64,000 nucleotides of DNA from NCBI RefSeq assembly GCF_012034175.1, contig NZ_JAATEJ010000019.1, positions 62,001 through 126,000 of the forward strand, read 5' to 3'. The notes beneath the pieces are model-generated. The model was not told the origin of the DNA. It made no database searches and was given only the letters and a program-made list of their open reading frames with translations. The translations under genes and the position numbers were made by a program. Of this stretch, positions 16,142 to 23,400 are shown in pieces (position 1 is the first letter of the stretch; each line of letters starts with the position of its first letter). This stretch comes from Actinacidiphila epipremni. GTDB lineage: Bacteria > Actinomycetota > Actinomycetes > Streptomycetales > Streptomycetaceae.

Positions 16142-16197
16142 AGCGCCTATACGCTCCTGGGTCGGACAACTGGCCTGACCAGTAGGGGGCTGGAAGG

Positions 16198-16215
16198 GGC
16201 GATTTTATCATCGCC
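16198..16215 (-). terminator. Small hairpin after glycosyltransferase gene
   Basis: GGCGAT and ATCGCC pair around TTTATC in an AT-rich patch between the glycosyltransferase stop and the TyrRS start. The same patch could contain the TyrRS promoter. A second small repeat, ACTGG/CCAGT, is at 16169-16183. Weak evidence. Confidence 0.3.
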
Positions 16216-16257
16216 GCCTACTGCTCATCGCCGAATTGATCACTGCCGGGGCTACCG

Positions 16258-17151
16258 TCATTGCCTCGCGCTCAGCCGCACGATCGGCCGTCCCGTGATC
16301 ACGCTGGAAAGAGACCGGAACCACGGTGCTATTGAATCCCGAGCACGGAGAGCACTGATGAGTATTCTCGGAATCAGAAGTATCGCGGGCACACGCCGAC
16401 CTCGCTGCACGGCGGATTCGATCTGATGGCCGAGAGCGATTGTGCGGAAATGCAGGGAAATCCTTCGGAGGCGGCAACCGGTCGCCCAGCCGGGGGGATC
16501 CCCACGCATTTCCTGGAGACAGTCGGCGAGGGCAGCGCAGACTTCCGCCCGGTAGTCCTGTGACACGCCTGGCGTGCTGCGGTCGGTCATGCTGCTCGGG
16601 TGGACACGGTAGAAAGTCGAGGGGGTGGAGAGCACGATTCCGTGGCCGGCTTCACGTAAAGCATGGAAGAAGATCTCGTTGGCCGCAGGCAGCAGGCTGC
16701 GGGCGGCCTCGCGATGAACGACCAACGTGCTGGTGTTCCCGCCGGGGTGCGGCTCCTTCACCATCGGATTTCCGTCGGAGTCGACGACGTTCTCCCGGTG
16801 TTCGATGAACAGCGCCCCGCCCGCCATCGCCTCAGCGCACGTACGCAGCTTCGAAGGGTGGAACCAGTCGTCGGCATCGAGCAAAGCCACCCAGTCGCCG
16901 GTGCTGAGGAGAAAGGCGTCCGTCAAGGTCTGCGCGAATCCCTGCCGTTGTCTCCGGATGACCTTGACGTTCCCCTTGTGGCGCAGGCACACCTCTTCGG
17001 TTTCGTCGTTGGAGCCGTCGTCGATGACGATGATTTCCTGGAGGGTGAAGTTTCCGGGCTCCTGTTCCATGCAGCTTGTTATGGCCTGGTCGAGATACCG
17101 GCCGTAGTTGTGGCAGAGGATGACGCACGAAATGCGCGGTGGGGCACTCAC
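16258..17151 (-). CDS. Family 2 (GT-A) glycosyltransferase
   Basis: A 297-residue inverting glycosyltransferase of the GT2 fold. ISCVILCHNYGRYLDQAI opens the Rossmann-like domain, IIVIDDGSNDET gives the first Asp pair and ALLDADDWF contains the DXD metal site that holds the nucleotide sugar. The C-terminal third is basic with weak hydrophobic segments (VPAILLIPRILISAL) that may associate with membrane. Codon 165 (16657-16659) is TTA. It overlaps the preceding gene by 4 bp and is the last of the seven-gene operon. Donor and acceptor are unknown. Confidence 0.85.
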   Translation of the reverse strand: MSAPPRISCVILCHNYGRYLDQAITSCMEQEPGNFTLQEIIVIDDGSNDETEEVCLRHKGNVKVIRRQRQGFAQTLTDAFLLSTGDWVALLDADDWFHPSKLRTCAEAMAGGALFIEHRENVVDSDGNPMVKEPHPGGNTSTLVVHREAARSLLPAANEIFFHALREAGHGIVLSTPSTFYRVHPSSMTDRSTPGVSQDYRAEVCAALADCLQEMRGDPPGWATGCRLRRISLHFRTIALGHQIESAVQRGRRVPAILLIPRILISALRARDSIAPWFRSLSSVITGRPIVRLSARQ

Positions 17152-18236
17152 CGGTCACCCCCATACACGCGGCCGTACTGTTCCAGGATCTCCTGATGTT
17201 CGTAGGCCCTGTATTCGAGGAACTCGTGGTCCAGGCGGCGGACCCCGGAGCCGAGCCGATCCGCAGCCTCCTCAAGGGCGCTCAGGAATTTCTCGCCGAA
17301 GAGGTTGGGGTGCCCCTGCGACCAGTCGAACCATTCGGGTTCTTCGACGAGCCCCCGGTGCCGTTCGTACTGCTCGTGCACGTGCCCGGTGAGGGAGCAG
17401 ACCGGCAGGAGGTTCAAGTCGAAGGCCAACTCCAGCTGTCCCGAGTGGCTGCCCCAGAGATACGGGAGTATCAGCGCGTCCGATGCAAGGCCGGCTCTGA
17501 CCACTTCCTCGTCCGTGGGATACGGGCGCATGGCCAGGCGTATGCGGGGGTCGCGCCCGGCCGTCTCCAGAAGGAGCGGGGCACGGCCACCCTCGATGAA
17601 GTCGGCGGGGCTGAACGCGCGCAGAAGGACGTGGAGGGTGCTGTCGGGGTCGATCACGCCCAAGCTCCAGTTGGCCATGGTGGACAACTGGTCGCGGCTG
17701 GCACGGGAGGCCCCGTACATCAGATACCGGGGCGAAGCGCTCGGCTCGCGCTCCAGGCCGGCAAGGGTCTCCGGCGCCGCGACGTACCCGTGCGGAACGA
17801 CGACCGCGTCGGGGCGGGCGCCGAGGATTCCGGTCAGCTTGGTGGCGGAGCCTGTGGTGAGGCAGACCCAGCCCACGTCGGCCGAGTGGAGCATCCGAAG
17901 CCGCGCGGTGAAGTCCTCGGCGCTGCCGACCATGGGCCGCGTGTCGTGAGCGGTGAAGACGACGTTGACCCCCTCGCGCAAGCAGGCGTCGAGCAGGCGC
18001 TCCAAGGTGGCCAGATCCTCGAAGTCGACGTGGTGCAGATGAAGCACATCGAGCCATGTAAAGGGTCGGTGATCGAGGAGCCAGGTCGCGTCGACCGCTG
18101 CCGGCACCATGTCGCCGCCAGCGATCTCGGTGCCGTTCAGGATGCGGAAGTCGCGGCTGCGCAGCTTCCAGGCGTACGGGGTACGCGCCGGGAGGTGGAC
18201 GACACGCAGTGCCTTGGGTCGGGGCTTCCGCGTCAC
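17148..18236 (-). CDS. GT-B type glycosyltransferase-like protein
   Basis: A 362-residue protein with a two-domain GT-B look. The first half has LDVLHLHHVDF and VVFTAHDTRPM, then VVVPHGYVAAPETL, the VxPHG turn common in GT4 enzymes. The second half has LALSDALILPYLW-like geometry (GLASDALILPYLWGSHSGQL, where GT4 enzymes hold the donor-binding E/G motif). Homology is distant, so the catalytic role is inference. GTG at 18236 overlaps the methyltransferase stop (GTGA), fixing the start, and its stop overlaps the GT2 gene by 4 bp. It probably acts with the GT2 enzyme on one product. Confidence 0.65.
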   Translation of the reverse strand: MTRKPRPKALRVVHLPARTPYAWKLRSRDFRILNGTEIAGGDMVPAAVDATWLLDHRPFTWLDVLHLHHVDFEDLATLERLLDACLREGVNVVFTAHDTRPMVGSAEDFTARLRMLHSADVGWVCLTTGSATKLTGILGARPDAVVVPHGYVAAPETLAGLEREPSASPRYLMYGASRASRDQLSTMANWSLGVIDPDSTLHVLLRAFSPADFIEGGRAPLLLETAGRDPRIRLAMRPYPTDEEVVRAGLASDALILPYLWGSHSGQLELAFDLNLLPVCSLTGHVHEQYERHRGLVEEPEWFDWSQGHPNLFGEKFLSALEEAADRLGSGVRRLDHEFLEYRAYEHQEILEQYGRVYGGDR

Positions 18237-18961
18237 TGCCGGCCCCTGTGCGTCTCTTCGGCACCGACGAGAAGCAACTGGGTGGACAGGCCGTTGGAAG
18301 CGTCGTCGCTCCGCGTCAGCCCTGCGTAACGGATCTCGAATCCCGAGGCGGTCAGCAGTGCCTGGAACTCGTCGCTCGCCCACTCCCGGACGTGGCTGGG
18401 GTTGCGGGGCGGGCCAGGAGCGCTGTATCCGCTGCGGCACTCTCGGGCAGGCGTGGACAGTACGGCGACCGCGCCTCCCTCCACGAGGAGGCCGTGGACC
18501 AGTGACAGGACCGGAGCCGGGTCAAGCAAGTGCTCCACGACGTCGGAGCAGATCACGATCGAACGACGCACAAGGGAGGCGTCGATCGGCAGTCGCTCGG
18601 CCGATTCCAGGTCGACCTCGATCCACTCGCCGAAGGGGTGGTTGTCGCGGCACCACACGAAGTTGTCACCGAAGTCGACGCCGATGAACGTCCAGTCCGG
18701 GTATCCGTAAGCCAGCGATGCCAGCTTGCCGGCCCGTCCGCAGCCGATGTCGATCACGACGTCGCGGCCGAGTTCCTTGGCCCGCGTGGCGGCGTACGGG
18801 TATACGTCGGGCTGCCAGGTCACGGTGTCGTCCGTCTCGTCGATGAAGTACTCCACCTCCTTTCGACTGCGGTAGCCGTTCCTGATGAAGTACGTCTCGG
18901 GGCCGCCAATGGGCTGGTGGAAGGCCGCGGTGTCCGCGTGCATGAGAAGCTCCCTGTTCAC
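18233..18961 (-). CDS. SAM-dependent class I methyltransferase
   Basis: A 242-residue cytosolic methyltransferase. Motif I is VVIDIGCGRAGKL (about residues 68-80), followed by the acidic strand end FIGVDFGDN, CSDVVEHLLDP (motif IV) and LVEGGAVAVLSTP (motif V-VI). The N-terminal 50 residues (PETYFIRNGYRSRKEVEYFIDE) probably shape substrate binding. The acceptor atom is unknown. It overlaps both neighbours by 4 bp within the operon. Confidence 0.85.
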   Translation of the reverse strand: MNRELLMHADTAAFHQPIGGPETYFIRNGYRSRKEVEYFIDETDDTVTWQPDVYPYAATRAKELGRDVVIDIGCGRAGKLASLAYGYPDWTFIGVDFGDNFVWCRDNHPFGEWIEVDLESAERLPIDASLVRRSIVICSDVVEHLLDPAPVLSLVHGLLVEGGAVAVLSTPARECRSGYSAPGPPRNPSHVREWASDEFQALLTASGFEIRYAGLTRSDDASNGLSTQLLLVGAEETHRGRQ

Positions 18962-19974
18962 TTCGGCCAGTGGGAGAACAGCGAGAGAATCCGCTCGACC
19001 AGTTGCTCACGTATGGCCAGCCATTCGGGGCTCCTGGCGCGGCGCGCAGCCGCCGCCCGGTCGTACGCCGGGCCGTCCACCTCGGGCAGGCACGCGTACA
19101 TCTGGAGAAGTGCCGAGCCGTCTTCGGAGGGAGCAGTGTCGGCGTCGGCACCCAGCAGGGCTCGGATGTCCTCGCCGGGCAGGGAGGCGTCGATGCCTGA
19201 GCCGGGAATGCTCTTGCTCATCTTGGGGAGGCCGCCGAGGCCGGGGATCATCTTGGTGTAGATGCCGGACAGATGTTCCGAGGGCAGGCCCCAGCGTTCC
19301 GCTCCGCGTCGGGCGAGGGCGACGTACTTGTGCTCGTCGACCCCCAGGGACACGAGGACGTGGTGACCCTGAAGGAGGAGGTGGACGAAGTCCGCGGCCA
19401 TGAGCAGCGTGGCCTGCTTCATCCCGTAGTTGAGGTGGTCGAAGACACCGTGGTTGCGGTAAAGGCCGGCCAGGTCTTCCTCCGCCCACTGGAAGTCGGC
19501 GTCGTCCAGGTGGCGCGACAGCAGGAACGCGGTGGCCATGACGTCGGTCTCGCCCTCCTGCCTCCGCAGGACCCCGCAGTCGGCGTCGAACCCCAGCCGG
19601 AGGACGAACTCCTCGTACCGGTCGGCGAGCTGCCGCACCGAGTCCAGGGGCGTACGGCGGGCATTGTAGGAATCCAGGTCACCCAGCACGATCTGGACGT
19701 TGAGCCCGCACTGCTGCAGCTTGACCGCGCGCAGCAGCTGGAAGAGGGTGCCGGCGTGGGGCGGTCCGCCGAGGCCGACGCCGGTGGTGACCGTGGCCGG
19801 CTCGCCCATGGCCACTGCCTCCGCGAAGTTGCCGGCTCCGGTGTGGCACATCCACTTCGTGCGCAGATCGTCGGGGCTCATCCCCGCAAGCCCGAAGTCG
19901 ATGGCGCCGAGTCCCAGCCGCTCGTAGCGGTGCTGGTCGATCACACTGTCGTAGTACGCGGTGTCGAACTTCAT
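18958..19974 (-). CDS. Trp/Tyr-type class I aminoacyl-tRNA synthetase paralogue
   Basis: A 338-residue protein of the class Ic (TrpRS/TyrRS) catalytic fold. The HIGH box is HAGT (73-76) after GVGLGGPP, and KMSKS is intact at 251-255 (LPKMSKSIPGSG). The overall pattern is closest to archaeal/eukaryotic-like TrpRS. There is little room for an anticodon-binding domain beyond the last 80 residues. It could charge tRNA, but paralogues of this class in gene clusters also activate amino acids for other chemistry or confer resistance to synthetase inhibitors. It lies in the middle of the operon, overlapping both neighbours by 4 bp, so it belongs to the pathway. Confidence 0.8.
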   Translation of the reverse strand: MKFDTAYYDSVIDQHRYERLGLGAIDFGLAGMSPDDLRTKWMCHTGAGNFAEAVAMGEPATVTTGVGLGGPPHAGTLFQLLRAVKLQQCGLNVQIVLGDLDSYNARRTPLDSVRQLADRYEEFVLRLGFDADCGVLRRQEGETDVMATAFLLSRHLDDADFQWAEEDLAGLYRNHGVFDHLNYGMKQATLLMAADFVHLLLQGHHVLVSLGVDEHKYVALARRGAERWGLPSEHLSGIYTKMIPGLGGLPKMSKSIPGSGIDASLPGEDIRALLGADADTAPSEDGSALLQMYACLPEVDGPAYDRAAAARRARSPEWLAIREQLVERILSLFSHWPK

Positions 19975-20867
19975 GCGGTTCCTTCCCGATGCGTCTGCTC
20001 ACGAAGGGCGAAAGCCCGGCGGACCAGCGGCTCGAACCCGTCGACGAGCAGGTTGCCGAGCACGGCGTTTCGAGGTGCCGCGACGCTGCCGAGGTCCGCC
20101 GTGACCGTGCCGTCGGCGAGGACCCAGACGCGGAACGGATACGGGTCCTCCGGGGCACGTGTCGGCTGGGCGTAGATGGTCATGTCGTTGATGTCGGCGT
20201 GCAGGTTGTCCACGGCTCGGACGAAGTCCCGTCTACCGAAGCCGTAGATCCCCGCCTTGCGGGTGCTCGCGCGGCCCACGGGGCGGTACTGGGAGATCAG
20301 CCAGTACTCGACCTCGGTTCGCCGGGACACTTCGGCGATGAGCAGCGCCAGGCGCGGCAGTTCCTTCACGGACACGGCTGTGGTGAAGGTGTTGAACGCG
20401 AGCCGCCGCTGGTCCGCTGCGAGGAAGTCGACGTTGGACAGGAAGCGTTCGAAGTAACCCTGACCTCGGAACCAGTCGGCGGTCCTGGAGTCCGGGCCGT
20501 CGACCGCCAGGGAGTACACGGTCACGTGGTCACGGATGCCGGCAAAGCGTTCGCTCAGGAGCAGCCCGTTGGTGTGGAGGTTGGTCTCGAAGCCCGCCTC
20601 GGTGGCGTGCCGGAGAGCCGCCTCCAGGTGGTTGTCGTACGGCATCACGGGGTCGCCGCCGGTGAAGACGCACCGGTGGGCCTCGGACTCCGAACGGAGG
20701 CGGTCGATGGCACGACGGACGGTGTCCGCGTCCGTGCTGACCTTGTTGCGCTCGCGGTAGCAGAAGCGGCACACGCCCGGGGACGTGCTGGTCGGTGCCA
20801 AGTCCCAGGCGTTGCAGTCGGTGTTGAGGACGAGGTGGACGATGGGGAGTTCGTCGTGCGTCAGCAT
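19971..20867 (-). CDS. Radical SAM enzyme with CX14CX2C motif
   Basis: A 298-residue protein. Cys18, Cys33 and Cys36 form CX14CX2C instead of the usual CX3CX2C, and GGDP (70-73) is the following SAM-binding turn. From memory, the same expanded spacing is described for some QueE (7-carboxy-7-deazaguanine synthase) proteins; otherwise the protein does not obviously look like QueE. The fold continues as a normal partial TIM barrel (HTNGLLL, TVYSLAVDGPD, AFNTFTTAVSVKEL). The C-terminus lacks an obvious second cluster. It overlaps the TrpD-like stop by 7 bp. Its reaction is unknown. Confidence 0.85.
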   Translation of the reverse strand: MLTHDELPIVHLVLNTDCNAWDLAPTSTSPGVCRFCYRERNKVSTDADTVRRAIDRLRSESEAHRCVFTGGDPVMPYDNHLEAALRHATEAGFETNLHTNGLLLSERFAGIRDHVTVYSLAVDGPDSRTADWFRGQGYFERFLSNVDFLAADQRRLAFNTFTTAVSVKELPRLALLIAEVSRRTEVEYWLISQYRPVGRASTRKAGIYGFGRRDFVRAVDNLHADINDMTIYAQPTRAPEDPYPFRVWVLADGTVTADLGSVAAPRNAVLGNLLVDGFEPLVRRAFALREQTHREGTA

Positions 20868-22012
20868 GATGTCGGCTCCTTGGCCCCGGAGGCGGCGTGG
20901 AGCGGCGACCGCAAGGTGGGGCGGCGGAGCGAGCGGAGTTGGTGCAGGTCACCACCGGTGAGCCGTACGAACTTCTTGAGCGTGTCCAGGCCCGCGCCCG
21001 CTTCGATGATGGCGAGAGCCTCGCTGATGGCGGTCTGAATGGTGGGGGCCGCTTCGGAGATCACCAACAGCAGGGCCGCGTTGAGGGCGACGGCGTCGCG
21101 CGCCCGACCGGTGTCCTGGCCGGCCAGTACGCGAACCGCGGCAGCGACGTTCTCCCGGGGCTCCTCGTGCTGGGTGACCGAGGCCAGGTCCAGCGGCATC
21201 GCGGCTGCGCGGTTGTGCACCTCGTTCTGGAAGGGCACGTTCTCGGCGCCGGCGCTGATACGGCAGGCCCGTACGGTGCTTCCCGGGAGCAGCTCATCGG
21301 CCTGGACCGTCCGGCCCGTACTGGAGTTGACGACGGTCACGTCCAGCAGGCCGAGCCGGGACAGCAGCCGAGCGGAAACGGTGACCGCGGGGTGCGCCAG
21401 ACCGTAGACGTAGGCGGGGCAGGAGACCGGGCTGAGGAGGGCCGGAAGCGCCAGGCTGAGGGCGTGTACGGCGTGGAACCGGCCTCCGTAACGGCGGTCG
21501 AACTCCGGTATGCGGTTCTCGATGGAGAAAAACCCGAAGCCGATCTGCGCGGTGATGTCGACCATCTCCTGATGCGGCACGGCGTCGCACGGCGCTCCCA
21601 CCAGGTCGATGAAGTCGCGCGATCCGGTCTTTGACGACGCGCTGCGCGACCCGAGCTTCGCGATGTGCGCTCCTCCGGCCGCCGCTACCAGCGCGGCGGC
21701 CGTGCTCAGGTTGATCGTCTTGAAGGACTTCTTCCCGCTGCCGGTGTAGCCGACGAACCGCGTGCCGGCGGGGGGCTGGTGAAAGTCCCAGCCGGGTCGG
21801 TCCAGGGCGGTCGCCGCCAGGACCGCCGACTCCACCTCCGTCAGCCGCGGCCCCCGGATCAGCAGACCGGTGAGGACGCTGGCCAGCATCGCGTCCCGGG
21901 CGTGGCTCTCCGGTAACGCAAGGATGTGCGCGATGCCGTCGCGGACGATTTCCGGTGCGATCTCGTCAGGAGAATTGATCTTGTGGACCAGCAAGGGTGC
22001 TGTCGTCGACAC
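20861..22012 (-). CDS. TrpD-like phosphoribosyltransferase
   Basis: A 383-residue protein of the glycosyltransferase family 3/anthranilate phosphoribosyltransferase fold. YTGSGKKSFKTINLSTAAALV (89-109 region) matches the GTGGD..NIST PRPP-binding motif of TrpD, and HIAKLGSRSASSKTGSRD matches its KHGNR..SS.SGSAD region. The canonical GTGGD is changed to YTGSG, so substrate or metal handling may differ. The N-terminal helical domain is present. TrpD transfers ribose-5-phosphate to anthranilate; this copy has no trp neighbours, so another amine or aromatic acceptor is likely. Codon 33 (21914-21916) is TTA. Eighteen bases separate it from the dehydrogenase. Confidence 0.8.
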   Translation of the reverse strand: MSTTAPLLVHKINSPDEIAPEIVRDGIAHILALPESHARDAMLASVLTGLLIRGPRLTEVESAVLAATALDRPGWDFHQPPAGTRFVGYTGSGKKSFKTINLSTAAALVAAAGGAHIAKLGSRSASSKTGSRDFIDLVGAPCDAVPHQEMVDITAQIGFGFFSIENRIPEFDRRYGGRFHAVHALSLALPALLSPVSCPAYVYGLAHPAVTVSARLLSRLGLLDVTVVNSSTGRTVQADELLPGSTVRACRISAGAENVPFQNEVHNRAAAMPLDLASVTQHEEPRENVAAAVRVLAGQDTGRARDAVALNAALLLVISEAAPTIQTAISEALAIIEAGAGLDTLKKFVRLTGGDLHQLRSLRRPTLRSPLHAASGAKEPTSC

Positions 22013-22030
22013 GGTGTCGCCTCCTTTCCA

Positions 22031-23032
22031 TCAGGTGTGGGACGTGAGGAGGAGCTTGAACGGGCGATGCCGGGCACCGCTCTTCAGTGCCCTCAGCCCC
22101 TGCGGGAGATCGCCGAGAGGGAAGCGGTCCCGGGTCATGAGGGCGGCCCAGTCGCCGCCTTTTGCGACGATGCCGACGGCGTCCGTGAAGTCGTCGTGGC
22201 CGTCCGCGCGGCAGTACGAGAAGGAGCCGCGCAGAGTGATCGAGCGCCGGAAGATCTCCCGCAGGGCGACGGAGAGCACCACCTGGGGCGCGTAGGCGTT
22301 CTGCACGAGAACGGTTCCCCCGTCACGGACGGCCTTCAGCGCCTGGCGTACGGGGGCGTCGCTACCACCGGACGCGGCGTCCACGACGGCGTCGCATCGT
22401 GGCAGCTCACCGGTATGGAGGCTGATGTGTGAGGGGAGCACGTAGCTCAATTGGTGTAACTGGCAGGGCTTTCTGATGAGCATGTGGACGTCCCATCCCG
22501 CGTCCGCAGCGCATATTGCCGTGCAGACCCCGAGGACGCCGCCGCCGATGATGCCGAGCCGCCCGGTGGCTGCCGGGAGGCCGCAGCGGACGCCGTGCAG
22601 GGCCACAGCCATAGGATCGGCAAGGACGCCGTGCGCCGGATCGTGGAGCGCGGGCAGCGGGACGACGTTGTCCCGGGGCACCCTCACGGCGTGGGCGAGA
22701 CCCCCGGGCAGGTCCCATCCGACGCGTCGCAGTTCCGGGCAGAAGTGCACCTGCCCGCGCTCGCAGTACCGGCACGAGCGGCAGGGAACCAGCGGATCGA
22801 CGGCGACCCAGCCGCCGGTCTCCCTGTCGATCCCGACGATCTCGTGACCGGGGTACCACGGCTCCGGCAACTGCCCCTGCCAGGGATGGCTGAGCTTCGC
22901 GACGTCACTTCCGCAGACGCCCGTGTAGTGCACCGCAACGTGCGCCGTGCCGCGCACCGCGTGTACGCCGACGGGCGCAGGGGCCCAGCCGAGGACGCCC
23001 TTCGAGACCGACCATCCGTAGGGGGCGTTCAC
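22031..23032 (-). CDS. Zinc-dependent medium-chain alcohol dehydrogenase
   Basis: A 333-residue MDR-family dehydrogenase. Catalytic zinc ligands are Cys40 (CGSD) and His63-Glu64 (PGHEIVG); the structural zinc set is C84, C87, C90 and C98. The NAD(P) fold begins at GRLGIIGGGVLGVC. Family members oxidise secondary alcohols of sugars, polyols or threonine. GTG at 23032 is preferred because GGAGAG precedes it and it overlaps the upstream small ORF stop (GTGA). Codon 192 (22457-22459) is TTA. It is the first enzyme-coding gene of the operon. Confidence 0.88.
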   Translation of the reverse strand: MNAPYGWSVSKGVLGWAPAPVGVHAVRGTAHVAVHYTGVCGSDVAKLSHPWQGQLPEPWYPGHEIVGIDRETGGWVAVDPLVPCRSCRYCERGQVHFCPELRRVGWDLPGGLAHAVRVPRDNVVPLPALHDPAHGVLADPMAVALHGVRCGLPAATGRLGIIGGGVLGVCTAICAADAGWDVHMLIRKPCQLHQLSYVLPSHISLHTGELPRCDAVVDAASGGSDAPVRQALKAVRDGGTVLVQNAYAPQVVLSVALREIFRRSITLRGSFSYCRADGHDDFTDAVGIVAKGGDWAALMTRDRFPLGDLPQGLRALKSGARHRPFKLLLTSHT

Positions 23033-23268
23033 CGGTCTCTCCAACTGCTCAACAAGGACGGAAGGGCCTCCACCCCGGGGATCGCGGTGCCGGACCAGCT
23101 GAACACGGCGGCGTCGAAATACGGTGCCGGCTTGCTTCGCCCCCACGCCTCGGCGATGTCGGGGGAGGCGTCGCAGCCGGCGGCCACCGTGAATCCCCCC
23201 TTCCGATCCGGTACGGGCAACTGGGCACCGACGCGATCAGCAAGGGCCGCGTCAGTGCGAACCATCAC
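23029..23268 (-). CDS. Small ORF coupled to dehydrogenase gene
   Basis: About 79 codons (GTG at 23268, or ATG at 23265) with good third-position GC bias and ending in a 4-bp overlap with the dehydrogenase start. The peptide has no signal or membrane segment; it includes GGFTVAAGCDASPDIAEAWG and a Trp/Phe-containing end. I do not recognise it. It may be a true small leader protein of the operon, or the 3' end of a larger gene that was lost. No good ribosome binding site is visible. Confidence 0.45.
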   Translation of the reverse strand: MMVRTDAALADRVGAQLPVPDRKGGFTVAAGCDASPDIAEAWGRSKPAPYFDAAVFSWSGTAIPGVEALPSLLSSWRDR

Positions 23269-23400
23269 AGCGGTTCGGGAGGCCGCGGAGTATCACGAGC
23301 AGTTGCCGAAGCTCCTCATCACAAGGGCATGGCCGGCCAACCACGCCTTCAACATCGGCTTACACATGGGTTCATGAGAGGCTTGCTTAGGCTCCCGATC

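Noticed and set aside
16142..16257. T-box or tyrosine-responsive leader before the TyrRS paralogue
   Set aside because: The leader is only about 116 bp and lacks the T-box sequence and antiterminator; only small hairpins are present.
22439..22490. tRNA gene on the plus strand
   Set aside because: Only the D-arm region matches; no T-arm, acceptor pairing or anticodon stem can be formed.
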